Under the pieces are notes generated by a model. That model did not search any database. It was not told the origin of the DNA and saw only the letters and a list, made by a program, of their open reading frames with translations. This document shows positions 29,507 through 34,846 of a stretch of 34,846 nt of DNA, piece after piece. Source of the DNA: Candidatus Methanomethylophilaceae archaeon (GTDB taxonomy: Archaea > Thermoplasmatota > Thermoplasmata > Methanomassiliicoccales > Methanomethylophilaceae); the NCBI GenBank assembly GCA_017935945.1, contig JAGBGN010000118.1, positions 1-34,846 of the forward strand. Reading direction: 5' to 3'. How positions within the stretch are numbered: position 1 is the stretch's first letter; every line of letters begins with the position of its first letter. Both the position numbers and the translations under genes were made by a program.

Positions 29507-29682
29507 TCGGACTCCTCCTGAAAACAATGCGTATCCAGCCAGCGATTCAAATCGGAGCTTAGAACCCCCAGTACATACGCCATCTCTGCAGGGCTCTCAG
29601 CAAGGGTTGCGCTGCGGATTCTATCTATAGTCTGGTAGATGCAAAATGACACCTCCTCGTAGGGAATGTCCGTGAAGGTCAT
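29503..29682 (-). CDS. Small helical protein (59 aa)
   Basis: The ATG 29682 (ATGA overlap) and TGA (overlapping the next ATG) define it. The product includes YEEVSFCIYQTIDRIRSATL then EMAYVLGVLSSDLNRWLD, two helices. It has the same length as its neighbour and may have arisen beside it. Unknown. Confidence 0.55.
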   Translation of the reverse strand: MTFTDIPYEEVSFCIYQTIDRIRSATLAESPAEMAYVLGVLSSDLNRWLDTHCFQEESE

Positions 29683-30026
29683 TCGGACTCCTCCCCTTTG
29701 CCGAAGTATCTCCTATCAAGGTTCCTGAGGTAGTCCTTGAGGATGAAATTGAGTCTGAGGATGTCCCCCTCCATCTTCAAAAGGATGATGTCGATATCAT
29801 CGGCGGTCCTCTTGCCCATCTCCTTGAATTGAAGGTTATGGAACTCCGAAATGGTACTCTGCATGTGATCGAGATAGCTTATCCCACCGATCGCCGTGGA
29901 TACGACTCTCAAGTCCTCGGACCAGAGAGGGTCATCTCTTGCCTCTTCTGCGAGAATCTCGAGGAGCTTCTTCAGACTCATCCTCACGTTGCCCTCGGGC
30001 GTGATCTTGAGCTTGTCCTCAGTCAT
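29679..30026 (-). CDS. Helical protein (115 aa), unknown
   Basis: ATG 30026 follows GAGGTGGGAGG. Helices include SLKKLLEILAEEARDDPLWS and DIDIILLKMEGDILRLNFIL, with a basic C-terminus (KDYLRNLDRRYFGKG). It is larger than most genes here. No family recognised. Confidence 0.55.
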   Translation of the reverse strand: MTEDKLKITPEGNVRMSLKKLLEILAEEARDDPLWSEDLRVVSTAIGGISYLDHMQSTISEFHNLQFKEMGKRTADDIDIILLKMEGDILRLNFILKDYLRNLDRRYFGKGEESE

Positions 30027-30256
30027 TCCTCCCACCTCGCTGAGAAGCGTGCCGCCTGACCCTCGTGGACGGTCAGGTGACGGGCATGCTCGTCGAATGC
30101 GATGATGCCCCTTGCGGTCAGATCCAGGAGCAGGGACTGCATCAGCTCCCTGTCCCCTCCCATAGCATCCATCAACAGCCTCTCTGTGAGGGAACCGGCA
30201 CGGACCCTGTCGATCATCTCGCGGGCGAGGGCGTAGTATCCCCTGGACTCAGCCAT
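30023..30256 (-). CDS. Small helix-turn-helix-like protein (77 aa)
   Basis: ATG 30256 was chosen because it overlaps the upstream stop; ATG 30265 is an alternative with AGGGAGG nearby. The product contains AREMIDRVRAGSLTERLLMD and LMQSLLLDLTARGIIAFDEH, then HLTVHEGQAARFSARW, a layout compatible with a winged helix. Confidence 0.52.
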   Translation of the reverse strand: MAESRGYYALAREMIDRVRAGSLTERLLMDAMGGDRELMQSLLLDLTARGIIAFDEHARHLTVHEGQAARFSARWEE

Positions 30257-30413
30257 CGAGATCATCCTCCCTTGCGTCGATCGTGGCCTGCTTGAGCATG
30301 TCGATGTACTCCATCGCCTGCTCGGGGTAGAGGGCGATGGTGTCGTCCTGACTGATGACGACACGGCCGTCGCTGACCTCGATGGTGGCGATGATGTCGC
30401 CGTAGGGACTCAT
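30249..30413 (-). CDS. Small unknown protein (54 aa)
   Basis: From ATG 30413 the product reads as a beta hairpin (DIIATIEVSDGRVVISQDDT) followed by a helix (PEQAMEYIDMLKQATIDARE). The beta-hairpin-helix layout resembles small phage dimeric proteins. The Shine-Dalgarno is weak and it starts four bases after the upstream stop. Confidence 0.5.
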   Translation of the reverse strand: MSPYGDIIATIEVSDGRVVISQDDTIALYPEQAMEYIDMLKQATIDAREDDLDG

Positions 30414-30417
30414 GAGT

Positions 30418-30573
30418 TCACTCATCGCCGTCCCTCCCGCATCTGCACTCCTTGAGCATCGCGTACCTCGCGAACTCGCTGATCGTCATCCCGCACTCGT
30501 GGGCGTGCGTGGCCACCTTGTCGTAGACCTCTTCGTCCACCCTTGCGCTGATCATCATCCACTTCAGGCTCAC
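30418..30573 (-). CDS. Ribbon-helix-helix protein
   Basis: The product has 51 aa from GTG 30573 with AGGAGG upstream and a GTGA overlap. KWMMISARVDEEVYDKVATH then MTISEFARYAML is the classic Arc/CopG ribbon-helix-helix pattern. The end CRCGRDGDE has two cysteines. It is a good candidate for a DNA-binding regulator, possibly of the 13-bp element, though that link is speculation. Confidence 0.65.
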   Translation of the reverse strand: MSLKWMMISARVDEEVYDKVATHAHECGMTISEFARYAMLKECRCGRDGDE

Positions 30574-30779
30574 TGTCTCAACCTCCTGTATCTGGCCCAT
30601 CTGGAGGGACCCTTGGGGGACCACACCTGCACGACCGCTCCCCTGTAGGTGAGGATGCGGAGGGCCGCGCGCACCTTCTCGACTGTCAATCCTGTGTCCT
30701 CGGCGAGTCCGCGGACGGACCTCGGCCCGTCAACGTACTCCAGGACACGTTCCACCTGCTCGGCGTTGGGGTACCTCAT
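30570..30779 (-). CDS. Small winged-helix protein (69 aa)
   Basis: ATG 30779 follows GGAGGTC. The product has AEQVERVLEYVDGPRSVRGL, then TGLTVEKVRAALRILTYRGA and a basic wing (SPKGPSRWARYRRLRQ). It has a clear DprA/MarR-like helix-turn-helix layout. It probably binds DNA. Confidence 0.62.
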   Translation of the reverse strand: MRYPNAEQVERVLEYVDGPRSVRGLAEDTGLTVEKVRAALRILTYRGAVVQVWSPKGPSRWARYRRLRQ

Positions 30780-30985
30780 GGACGGACCTCCACGGACGCC
30801 TGGCAGAATGGACAATAATTCACGGGGATGGCCTCCCTCTCACCGATGCGCAGGGCCACCACGGGGGCGCGGTTGGACGTGCCCGGGTAGATGACCTTGG
30901 AGTGGATGGCGCGATGCATCGATGCACAGCAGGGCTCGATGACCTTGCCTGCGAGGATCAGGTGTCCGTCGTAGGTGGCGGTCAT
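30776..30985 (-). CDS. Cys-containing small protein (69 aa)
   Basis: ATG 30985 follows GGAGGGG. The product has PCCASMHRAIHSKVIYPGTS and a closing NYCPFCQASVEV, with an IGEREAIPVNYCPFC strand. The two Cys pairs may form one zinc ribbon around a beta core (NRAPVVALRIGE). This plan is common in small phage proteins. Confidence 0.58.
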   Translation of the reverse strand: MTATYDGHLILAGKVIEPCCASMHRAIHSKVIYPGTSNRAPVVALRIGEREAIPVNYCPFCQASVEVRP

Positions 30986-31173
30986 TCCAACCCCTCCAGC
31001 AGGATGTCCACATCGATGCCCTTGACACGCTCGGCGATATACTGGCGCTTGGCCTCGTAGGTCCAGCCACGACGGGTCAGGAACTGCCTCCATGTGAACG
31101 CGACCCATGCGCGGGCCTGCTCGAAGTACACCTCCCTCCATCCGTTGTAACGGGGGCGGATCTGGATGGTCAC
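30982..31173 (-). CDS. Small basic/aromatic protein (63 aa)
   Basis: The start is GTG 31173 (GGAGGTGG upstream, GTGA overlap). The product is rich in Arg, Trp and Tyr (WREVYFEQARAWVAFTWRQF), then QYIAERVKGIDVDILLEG. Unknown. Confidence 0.52.
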   Translation of the reverse strand: MTIQIRPRYNGWREVYFEQARAWVAFTWRQFLTRRGWTYEAKRQYIAERVKGIDVDILLEGLE

Positions 31174-31388
31174 TCGACCACCTCCCACAGGATCATAGGT
31201 CTGTTAGACCATGGTCTGCGGACATGCCCCGCCTTGCGGACGAAGCCGTACCTCGACAGGGCGTTGAGCCTGTTCCTCGTGCGGATCAGCTCGGTCGCGG
31301 ATGCCTCTCCGTACAGTACCCTTGCGACCTCGATGTTGGTCGCACTGCCGCCGAGACCACGCAGGGCTTCGAGGGTGGGGTCGGTCAT
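31170..31388 (-). CDS. Small winged-helix protein
   Basis: The product has 72 aa. TLEALRGLGGSATNIEVARV, NRLNALSRYGFVRKAGHVRR and a closing MILWEVVE show a winged helix. It is clearly related to the next protein (31385-31606), sharing LR.LG.S...E.A, YGFVRK.G and EVVE, so the two are tandem paralogues. Confidence 0.65.
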   Translation of the reverse strand: MTDPTLEALRGLGGSATNIEVARVLYGEASATELIRTRNRLNALSRYGFVRKAGHVRRPWSNRPMILWEVVE

Positions 31389-31606
31389 TCGACCACCTCG
31401 TAGATGGGGGACGGCACGCCGGAACGCTGGTTCCTCCTCTCCCCGACCTTCCTGACGAATCCCTGCCTCAGCAAGGTGCGGAGCCTTGCGTGTGCGAGGT
31501 TCCTCACGGACATGTTGTAGTCGTCCCCGTGGATGTGCATCGCGATCTCCACTGCCGTACTCGGCCCGAGCTCGCGGAGGCTGTTCAGAATCTCCTCCTG
31601 CCTCAT
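31385..31606 (-). CDS. Small winged-helix protein, paralogue of 31170-31388
   Basis: The product has 73 aa. EILNSLRELGPSTAVEIAMH, LRTLLRQGFVRKVGERRNQR and a closing PIYEVVE show the fold. ATG 31606 overlaps the upstream stop. It is probably a DNA-binding accessory regulator. Confidence 0.65.
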   Translation of the reverse strand: MRQEEILNSLRELGPSTAVEIAMHIHGDDYNMSVRNLAHARLRTLLRQGFVRKVGERRNQRSGVPSPIYEVVE

Positions 31607-31815
31607 ACCTGCCACCTCCATCTGGTGGTGACTCCTGCACGGCCTGCCTTGCGGATGGCCCCGATATCCTGTAAGTACCTGATGTCCCTCTGGACGTCGC
31701 GACCGAGGTAGCTGGAGACCTCTGCGCAGGTGATGGGACCCACTGCCCTGATGTAGTCGTAGACGGGTTGGGCGGATGCCTTGATGGACCTGGTGGGCTT
31801 GCCGAACCCGCTCAT
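31603..31815 (-). CDS. Small winged-helix protein
   Basis: The product has 70 aa. A basic lead (GKPTRSIKASAQ) precedes VYDYIRAVGPITCAEVSSYL and DVQRDIRYLQDIGAIRKAGR, then a wing (TTRWRWQV). It is the third consecutive winged-helix gene here. Confidence 0.62.
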   Translation of the reverse strand: MSGFGKPTRSIKASAQPVYDYIRAVGPITCAEVSSYLGRDVQRDIRYLQDIGAIRKAGRAGVTTRWRWQV

Positions 31816-31955
31816 TCGGATTCCTCCAGATCCTCGATGTACCCATCCGTACCGCAGTACGGGCATACATAGATGTAATCCGGGCCATCCATCGATAGAT
31901 ACAGATCCAACGCATCCTCGAAGATGCGCATGCATTCACTGCACCTGTAGGTCAT
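31812..31955 (-). CDS. Zinc-ribbon mini-protein (47 aa)
   Basis: This short gene has overlaps at both ends and a strong GGAGGG Shine-Dalgarno. The product has YRCSECMRIFEDALDLYLSM and YVCPYCGTDGYIEDLEE. The two CxxC pairs 24 residues apart make a classic ribbon. Confidence 0.62.
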   Translation of the reverse strand: MTYRCSECMRIFEDALDLYLSMDGPDYIYVCPYCGTDGYIEDLEESE

Positions 31956-32113
31956 GCGCTCACCCTCCTGCGACCCATGATGGAATAGGAGTCCCCGTCG
32001 AGGAAGATCTCACGGTCGGGGAACTCCCTGATCATCCACTTTATGCACGTCATCATCTGGTCGAGCGTGAAACCGCAGGTCTCGATGGGGATCATGACGA
32101 CGTCCCTCATCAT
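31952..32113 (-). CDS. Small unknown protein (53 aa)
   Basis: ATG 32113 overlaps the upstream stop (ATGA). The product begins VVMIPIETCGFTLDQMMTCI, then KWMIREFPDREIFLDGDSYS and a basic end (MGRRRVSA). It is a compact alpha/beta candidate; family unknown. Confidence 0.52.
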   Translation of the reverse strand: MMRDVVMIPIETCGFTLDQMMTCIKWMIREFPDREIFLDGDSYSIMGRRRVSA

Positions 32114-32346
32114 GCCCACCCCCCATGCTGGCGCATGGACTCCTGACGGGTCAGTCTGGCATGCTCCTCGACGATGCGCTTGCGCTCGGCCTCGTCCTCC
32201 TCATCCCATCTGGCGAGGACCGCCGGGGGGATGCGGTATGCCCTGTAGGAGCAGTTGGTGCAGTCGATCCAGAGCATCCCATCACCGGACTCGGTGATGT
32301 GGGTCTGACCCTGACACTTGATGCAGGTTCCGATGGAGGAGGACAT
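32110..32346 (-). CDS. Zinc-ribbon protein (78 aa)
   Basis: CIKCQGQTHITESGDGMLWI and DCTNCSYRAYRIPPA form an N-terminal ribbon. A charged helix follows (WDEEDEAERKRIVEEHARLT). The ATG overlaps the ERF gene stop (TGATG). It may act on DNA with the annealing protein. Confidence 0.6.
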   Translation of the reverse strand: MSSSIGTCIKCQGQTHITESGDGMLWIDCTNCSYRAYRIPPAVLARWDEEDEAERKRIVEEHARLTRQESMRQHGGWA

Positions 32347-33182
32347 CAGAGCACCCCCTCGTCCTGGAGGTCCAGGTAGCAGTCGATGACCTCCTTGTCA
32401 GACCACTGACCGATGCCCGGTCCGTAGATCTCCAGGTAGGCCGTGAGTGTCGTGGGGGTATCGTCAGAATCCCTGAGCCTGGCCAATGCGCCTTTTGCCT
32501 GGGCGATGTTGACGGATGCACGGCGCTCTCTTGCCTTTTCAGCGAGGTCGTCCAATGGGATCTCGTCTGCTGTGACAAACTCGGACGGCTCCGAAGGAGT
32601 CTCGGTCTCTGCCGGCTTCTCGACAGGCTTTACTGCAGGTCTGAAGAACGCGTCGGCCTGCTGTGCCATCTTCCTGCGTCTTGCCTTCTTATCCTCCGTG
32701 ACCTCATTGGCTTTCTCGATATCGCTGTCAGTTTGGAGACTGTCGGGATCGTCCTTGGGGCCCTCGGAGATGTTGAACTCGGCTTTGTAGAAGTTCTTGA
32801 GGATAGCTGTGTACGCTTTGCTGTAGTTCTTGTCCGAGTTGTCCTTGGCATCTGCCTTGATGATGAAATTACACCTATCCTCGGGATCATCCATGTTCAC
32901 GAGGACGATGTTGGCAGTGTACACACCGTGGAACCACATCGACTCCTTTCCGTAGTTGGACACGGTGATCCATGGTTCGCGCAGGGACTCGTACTCGATA
33001 TCGAGGATATCCATGACGACTCCAGCATTGTTCCATGCGTCCTCGACCACGGGCTTTATCGTCTCTACGGGCAAATATTTGTAGTTCAACCCCTCGCCGG
33101 TGATCTTCTCGAAGGTGTGGGCGCGAACCTCCTTCTTGGCGGCGTTGCGCCTCTGGTAGATGTTCATGACCTTCTCGGTCAT
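32346..33182 (-). CDS. ERF-type single-strand annealing protein
   Basis: The product has 278 aa. The N-terminal domain (residues 1-135) has the ERF-like order: IYQRRNAAKKEVRAHTFEKI, YKYLPVETIKPVVEDAWNNA, then beta segments and SKAYTAILKNFYKAEFNI. A Pro/Glu-rich linker (KPVEKPAETETPSEPSEFVT) leads to a helical C-terminal end. Such proteins anneal single strands in viral recombination and replication. It appears leaderless, with a TATA-plus-operator about 25 bases upstream inside the preceding ORF. It heads the long accessory operon. Confidence 0.72.
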   Translation of the reverse strand: MTEKVMNIYQRRNAAKKEVRAHTFEKITGEGLNYKYLPVETIKPVVEDAWNNAGVVMDILDIEYESLREPWITVSNYGKESMWFHGVYTANIVLVNMDDPEDRCNFIIKADAKDNSDKNYSKAYTAILKNFYKAEFNISEGPKDDPDSLQTDSDIEKANEVTEDKKARRRKMAQQADAFFRPAVKPVEKPAETETPSEPSEFVTADEIPLDDLAEKARERRASVNIAQAKGALARLRDSDDTPTTLTAYLEIYGPGIGQWSDKEVIDCYLDLQDEGVL

Positions 33183-33544
33183 GCGTCCACCTCCTCGTTA
33201 ACGCTGTTTATGTGTGTGTGTCTCTCTCCCCCCGCCTCTGCCTCTACGAGAAGCGAGAGTGCGGTGCCCGACATGAAAGATCTGAACTTCGAAAGGTCGA
33301 GATAGGTCTGAACACCACGGGTGGAAGTCTTCTTCTCGATGACGATGTTGTCCGCCTGAAGGATCTTCCATTTCTGCTTGATTGTGCGTCCGTCGGCGAT
33401 GAATCCGTCGGCATACATGTCTTTCTCAAAATGGCCGTAGTTGTACGGCATGAGGACCATGCCCAGAGACAATGTCCCGGCTATGGCCTCCGTTCTGCGC
33501 TCGTAGAGTGCTTTTTGAACTTCTTGCGTGGTTATTTTACGCAT
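33179..33544 (-). CDS. Unknown protein preceding ERF (121 aa)
   Basis: The sequence includes TTQEVQKALYERRTEAIAGT, MPYNYGHFEKDMYADGFIAD, WKILQADNIVIEKKTSTRGV and FRSFMSGTALSLLVEAEAGG. The opening helix and beta body suggest an alpha/beta fold, possibly related to DNA metabolism since it precedes ERF. The last codons encode an operator copy (33198-33210), so the C-terminal residues may be dictated by regulatory DNA. ATG 33544 has no close Shine-Dalgarno. Confidence 0.55.
   Translation of the reverse strand: MRKITTQEVQKALYERRTEAIAGTLSLGMVLMPYNYGHFEKDMYADGFIADGRTIKQKWKILQADNIVIEKKTSTRGVQTYLDLSKFRSFMSGTALSLLVEAEAGGERHTHINSVNEEVDA
33198..33214 (-). promoter_or_regulatory. Promoter/operator of the ERF operon inside the upstream ORF
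   Basis: On the minus strand CACATAAACAGCGTTAA joins a TATA-like box (about 33207-33214) to a one-mismatch copy of the 13-bp element (33198-33210). The ATG of the ERF gene is 16 bases past the element, the same geometry as at 7115-7132. The site lies within the last codons of the 33179-33544 gene. Confidence 0.5.
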
Positions 33545-33751
33545 TCGTGCTTTCCCTTCTTTTTCGATAGTCGAATCGAAAAAGCGGGGAAATCGTGGTG
33601 ATTCATGGCAATCAAAGAGACAAATGATTGCCAGGCCCCTCCTTACCGTTTGACGGAAAGGAGGGTCTGGATGATATTTGTCCCCGAAAAGCCGATGTTG
33701 ACGATTCTCCGTTTTTTCGGTTCGCTGTCCTACGTAACGTCAAACGGCTAT
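33545..33751. promoter_or_regulatory. Intergenic cluster of four dyads between int and the early gene
   Basis: Perfect or near-perfect inverted repeats lie in a row. CTTTTTCGAT/ATCGAAAAAG (33559-33584) has 10-bp arms. TGGCAATCA/TGATTGCCA (33606-33633) has 9-bp arms. CCCTCCTT...AAGGAGGG encloses CCGT-TTG-ACGG (33637-33665). CCGAAAA/TTTTCGG is the last (about 33684-33721). No gene fits. The cluster could end the integrase transcript, bind a repressor, or be integrase arm sites. Confidence 0.5.
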
Positions 33752-34666
33752 TTAAAAGTAGCCCTTCATCACTTCTTCAAGGTTGTCCTGAGCCTTCCTG
33801 CACCTAACAGGGTCCGCGTTGATGTAACACCTATAGGTCACAGAGATATCGGAGTGCCTCATGAGCGTCTTCAAGGTGTTGGGATCGACCTCGACCTCGT
33901 TGTAGAGGGTGGAGGCGAACAGCCTCCTGAGCGAGTGTGTGGTGACATCGACACAGCAGAGCTTGCCGAGGTCGCTCACCTTCTTACTCATGGCGGCGAC
34001 GCACAGTCCTCCCCATACTCCGTACTGGAGGCCCTGCACCAGATGGTCGTCATCAGGATCCTCGATGCCCGTTGTGGATCTGTACTCCTTGGCATGGATG
34101 ATGGCCTGCATCACAGGCTCCGGGATCTCCATGTTCGCCTCCAGTCCCTTGCCGTGTCCCTTTCCGTAGACGTGGAGCTTCCCACAGCTGATGTCCCTCC
34201 ATCTCGCACCGCAGATCTCCGCGCGCCTGAGTCCCATCATGGACCCCAGCAGTAAAGCCGCCCTCATGTTCGGATCAGCGTTGCGGAGCATCATCTTGAA
34301 CTGCCCGAGACTGATGAACTTCCTGTCGATGGATTCCCTGTTGTAGAGGATCCCTGCCATCTTCTCAAGGTCCTGTCCGGTGAAGTGGGCGCAGAACCTC
34401 GAAACCAGACGGAGGTTGGACTTGGCAACCGTATCCTTGACCTGCATCGCTGATTTGAGATACTGGAGGTCGTCGATTGTGATCTCCTCTGCCCTTGTGG
34501 GCCTTCCTGCCGCCTCAAGGATCTTGAGGAGTCTGACGAGGTCGTACCTGGTTGTCCTGCAGGTCGATTCCTTGCGTCCTGTGCGCTTGAGGAAATCGAT
34601 GAAAACATCGACCTGCTCGTAGATTCCAACCCTTCCTGCTTGCTCTGTGCTGATTTTTCCGTCCAT
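33752..34666 (-). CDS. int: Tyrosine recombinase (integrase)
   Basis: The product has 304 aa from ATG 34666. An N-terminal SAM-like core-binding domain spans residues 18-105. The catalytic set is complete: R147 in GLRRAEICGARW, K169 in YGKGHGKG, H244 and R247 in HSLRR, H271 in MRHSDIS, and nucleophile Tyr281 (or 278) in YRCYI. It integrates and may excise the viral genome, implying a temperate life cycle. A longer frame opens at GTG 34711 but would start before the predicted transcription start. The TAA stop leads into the dyad cluster. The N-terminal domain is not fused to an arm-binding domain. Confidence 0.9.
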   Translation of the reverse strand: MDGKISTEQAGRVGIYEQVDVFIDFLKRTGRKESTCRTTRYDLVRLLKILEAAGRPTRAEEITIDDLQYLKSAMQVKDTVAKSNLRLVSRFCAHFTGQDLEKMAGILYNRESIDRKFISLGQFKMMLRNADPNMRAALLLGSMMGLRRAEICGARWRDISCGKLHVYGKGHGKGLEANMEIPEPVMQAIIHAKEYRSTTGIEDPDDDHLVQGLQYGVWGGLCVAAMSKKVSDLGKLCCVDVTTHSLRRLFASTLYNEVEVDPNTLKTLMRHSDISVTYRCYINADPVRCRKAQDNLEEVMKGYF

Positions 34667-34723
34667 TTCTTCACATCCTTTCCTGGGATGCGGAGGGGGA
34701 GAGAGACACACACATACGGACAG

Positions 34724-34732
34724 GTTTATACT
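34724..34732 (-). promoter_or_regulatory. Integrase promoter TATA box
   Basis: GTATAAAC on the minus strand would start transcription near 34701, leaving a leader of about 35 bases before ATG 34666 that includes AAAGGATG. This supports the ATG over the upstream GTG. Confidence 0.45.
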
Positions 34733-34772
34733 TAGTCACGTCGTTTTGTGTCTTGAGGACCCTTCCTCCGCG

Positions 34773-34812
34773 ACTCCGAGGGTTATATCGTGCTGTTTCC
34801 CACCCTCGGAGT
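34773..34812. promoter_or_regulatory. 11-bp inverted repeat enclosing a TATA-like box
   Basis: ACTCCGAGGGT (34773-34783) and ACCCTCGGAGT (34802-34812) are perfectly inverted around 18 bases. A TATATC / GATATAA box sits just inside the left arm. This is typical of a repressor operator over a promoter, or of a recombination site. It lies upstream of the integrase gene at the right edge. Confidence 0.5.
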
Positions 34813-34846
34813 TCGTCGAATCCGCCCACTCTCCCATCCGGGCGGA

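Noticed and set aside
34740-34846. tRNA gene at the right edge as attachment site
   Set aside because: TTCGTCGAATCC superficially recalls a T-arm, but no cloverleaf could be formed on either strand; the perfect 11-bp dyad explains the symmetry better.

Overview
The window reads as most of the genome of a tailed virus or provirus (siphovirus-like, HK97-type capsid), probably infecting an archaeon. Every protein gene is on the minus strand, so transcription runs from high to low coordinates. Four things point to archaea. First, TATA-like boxes sit about 25 bases upstream of several start codons that have no Shine-Dalgarno sequence (leaderless genes at 7101, 7797, 9848, 10696 and 33182). Second, no -35/-10 promoters are evident. 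Third, TGA stops dominate, with some TAA. Fourth, TAG is nearly absent: it ends only one of about seventy genes, and there the frame stays open for 39 more codons. Scarce TAG suggests a pyrrolysine-using methanogen such as Methanomassiliicoccales, but that host call is inference.

Layout from right to left. (1) 33545-34846: tyrosine integrase, operator-like dyads and a small unknown gene. (2) 21709-33182: an ERF-type annealing protein followed by nearly fifty tiny genes in tightly overlapped ATGA/GTGA chains. They include many Cys-rich zinc-ribbon-like mini-proteins, six or more small winged-helix proteins, a ribbon-helix-helix protein, a DUF2829/Tad2-like protein, an orphan adenine methyltransferase and two small membrane proteins. 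(3) 10739-21533: the late module, in order terminase small and large subunits, portal, MuF-type minor head protein, scaffold, major capsid, four connector or completion proteins, major tail protein, two tail assembly chaperones and tape measure. (4) 2369-9848: distal tail, hub, Ig-like and duplicated tail-tip proteins, interrupted by a membrane-anchored moron-like gene and a likely plus-strand non-coding RNA. (5) 469-3997: a diversity-generating retroelement (DGR).

The DGR is the most striking system. A 146-base template repeat (2116-2261) and a variable repeat (2389-2534) at the 3' end of a 542-aa receptor-binding-type protein differ at 19 positions, and all 19 are template adenines on the coding strand. 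A reverse transcriptase with the DGR-type IGMYPSQ and YMDD motifs follows, as does a 5-bp hairpin just beyond the variable repeat. The virus can therefore diversify its adhesin tip.

A second system-level feature is a recurrent 13-bp element, consensus TTAACGGTGTTTA. It lies at or beside the TATA box of almost every transcription unit in the window and probably defines a virus-wide regulon. Two late promoters share a 40-bp perfect repeat containing it. The left edge cuts a further gene, so the genome continues beyond position 1.
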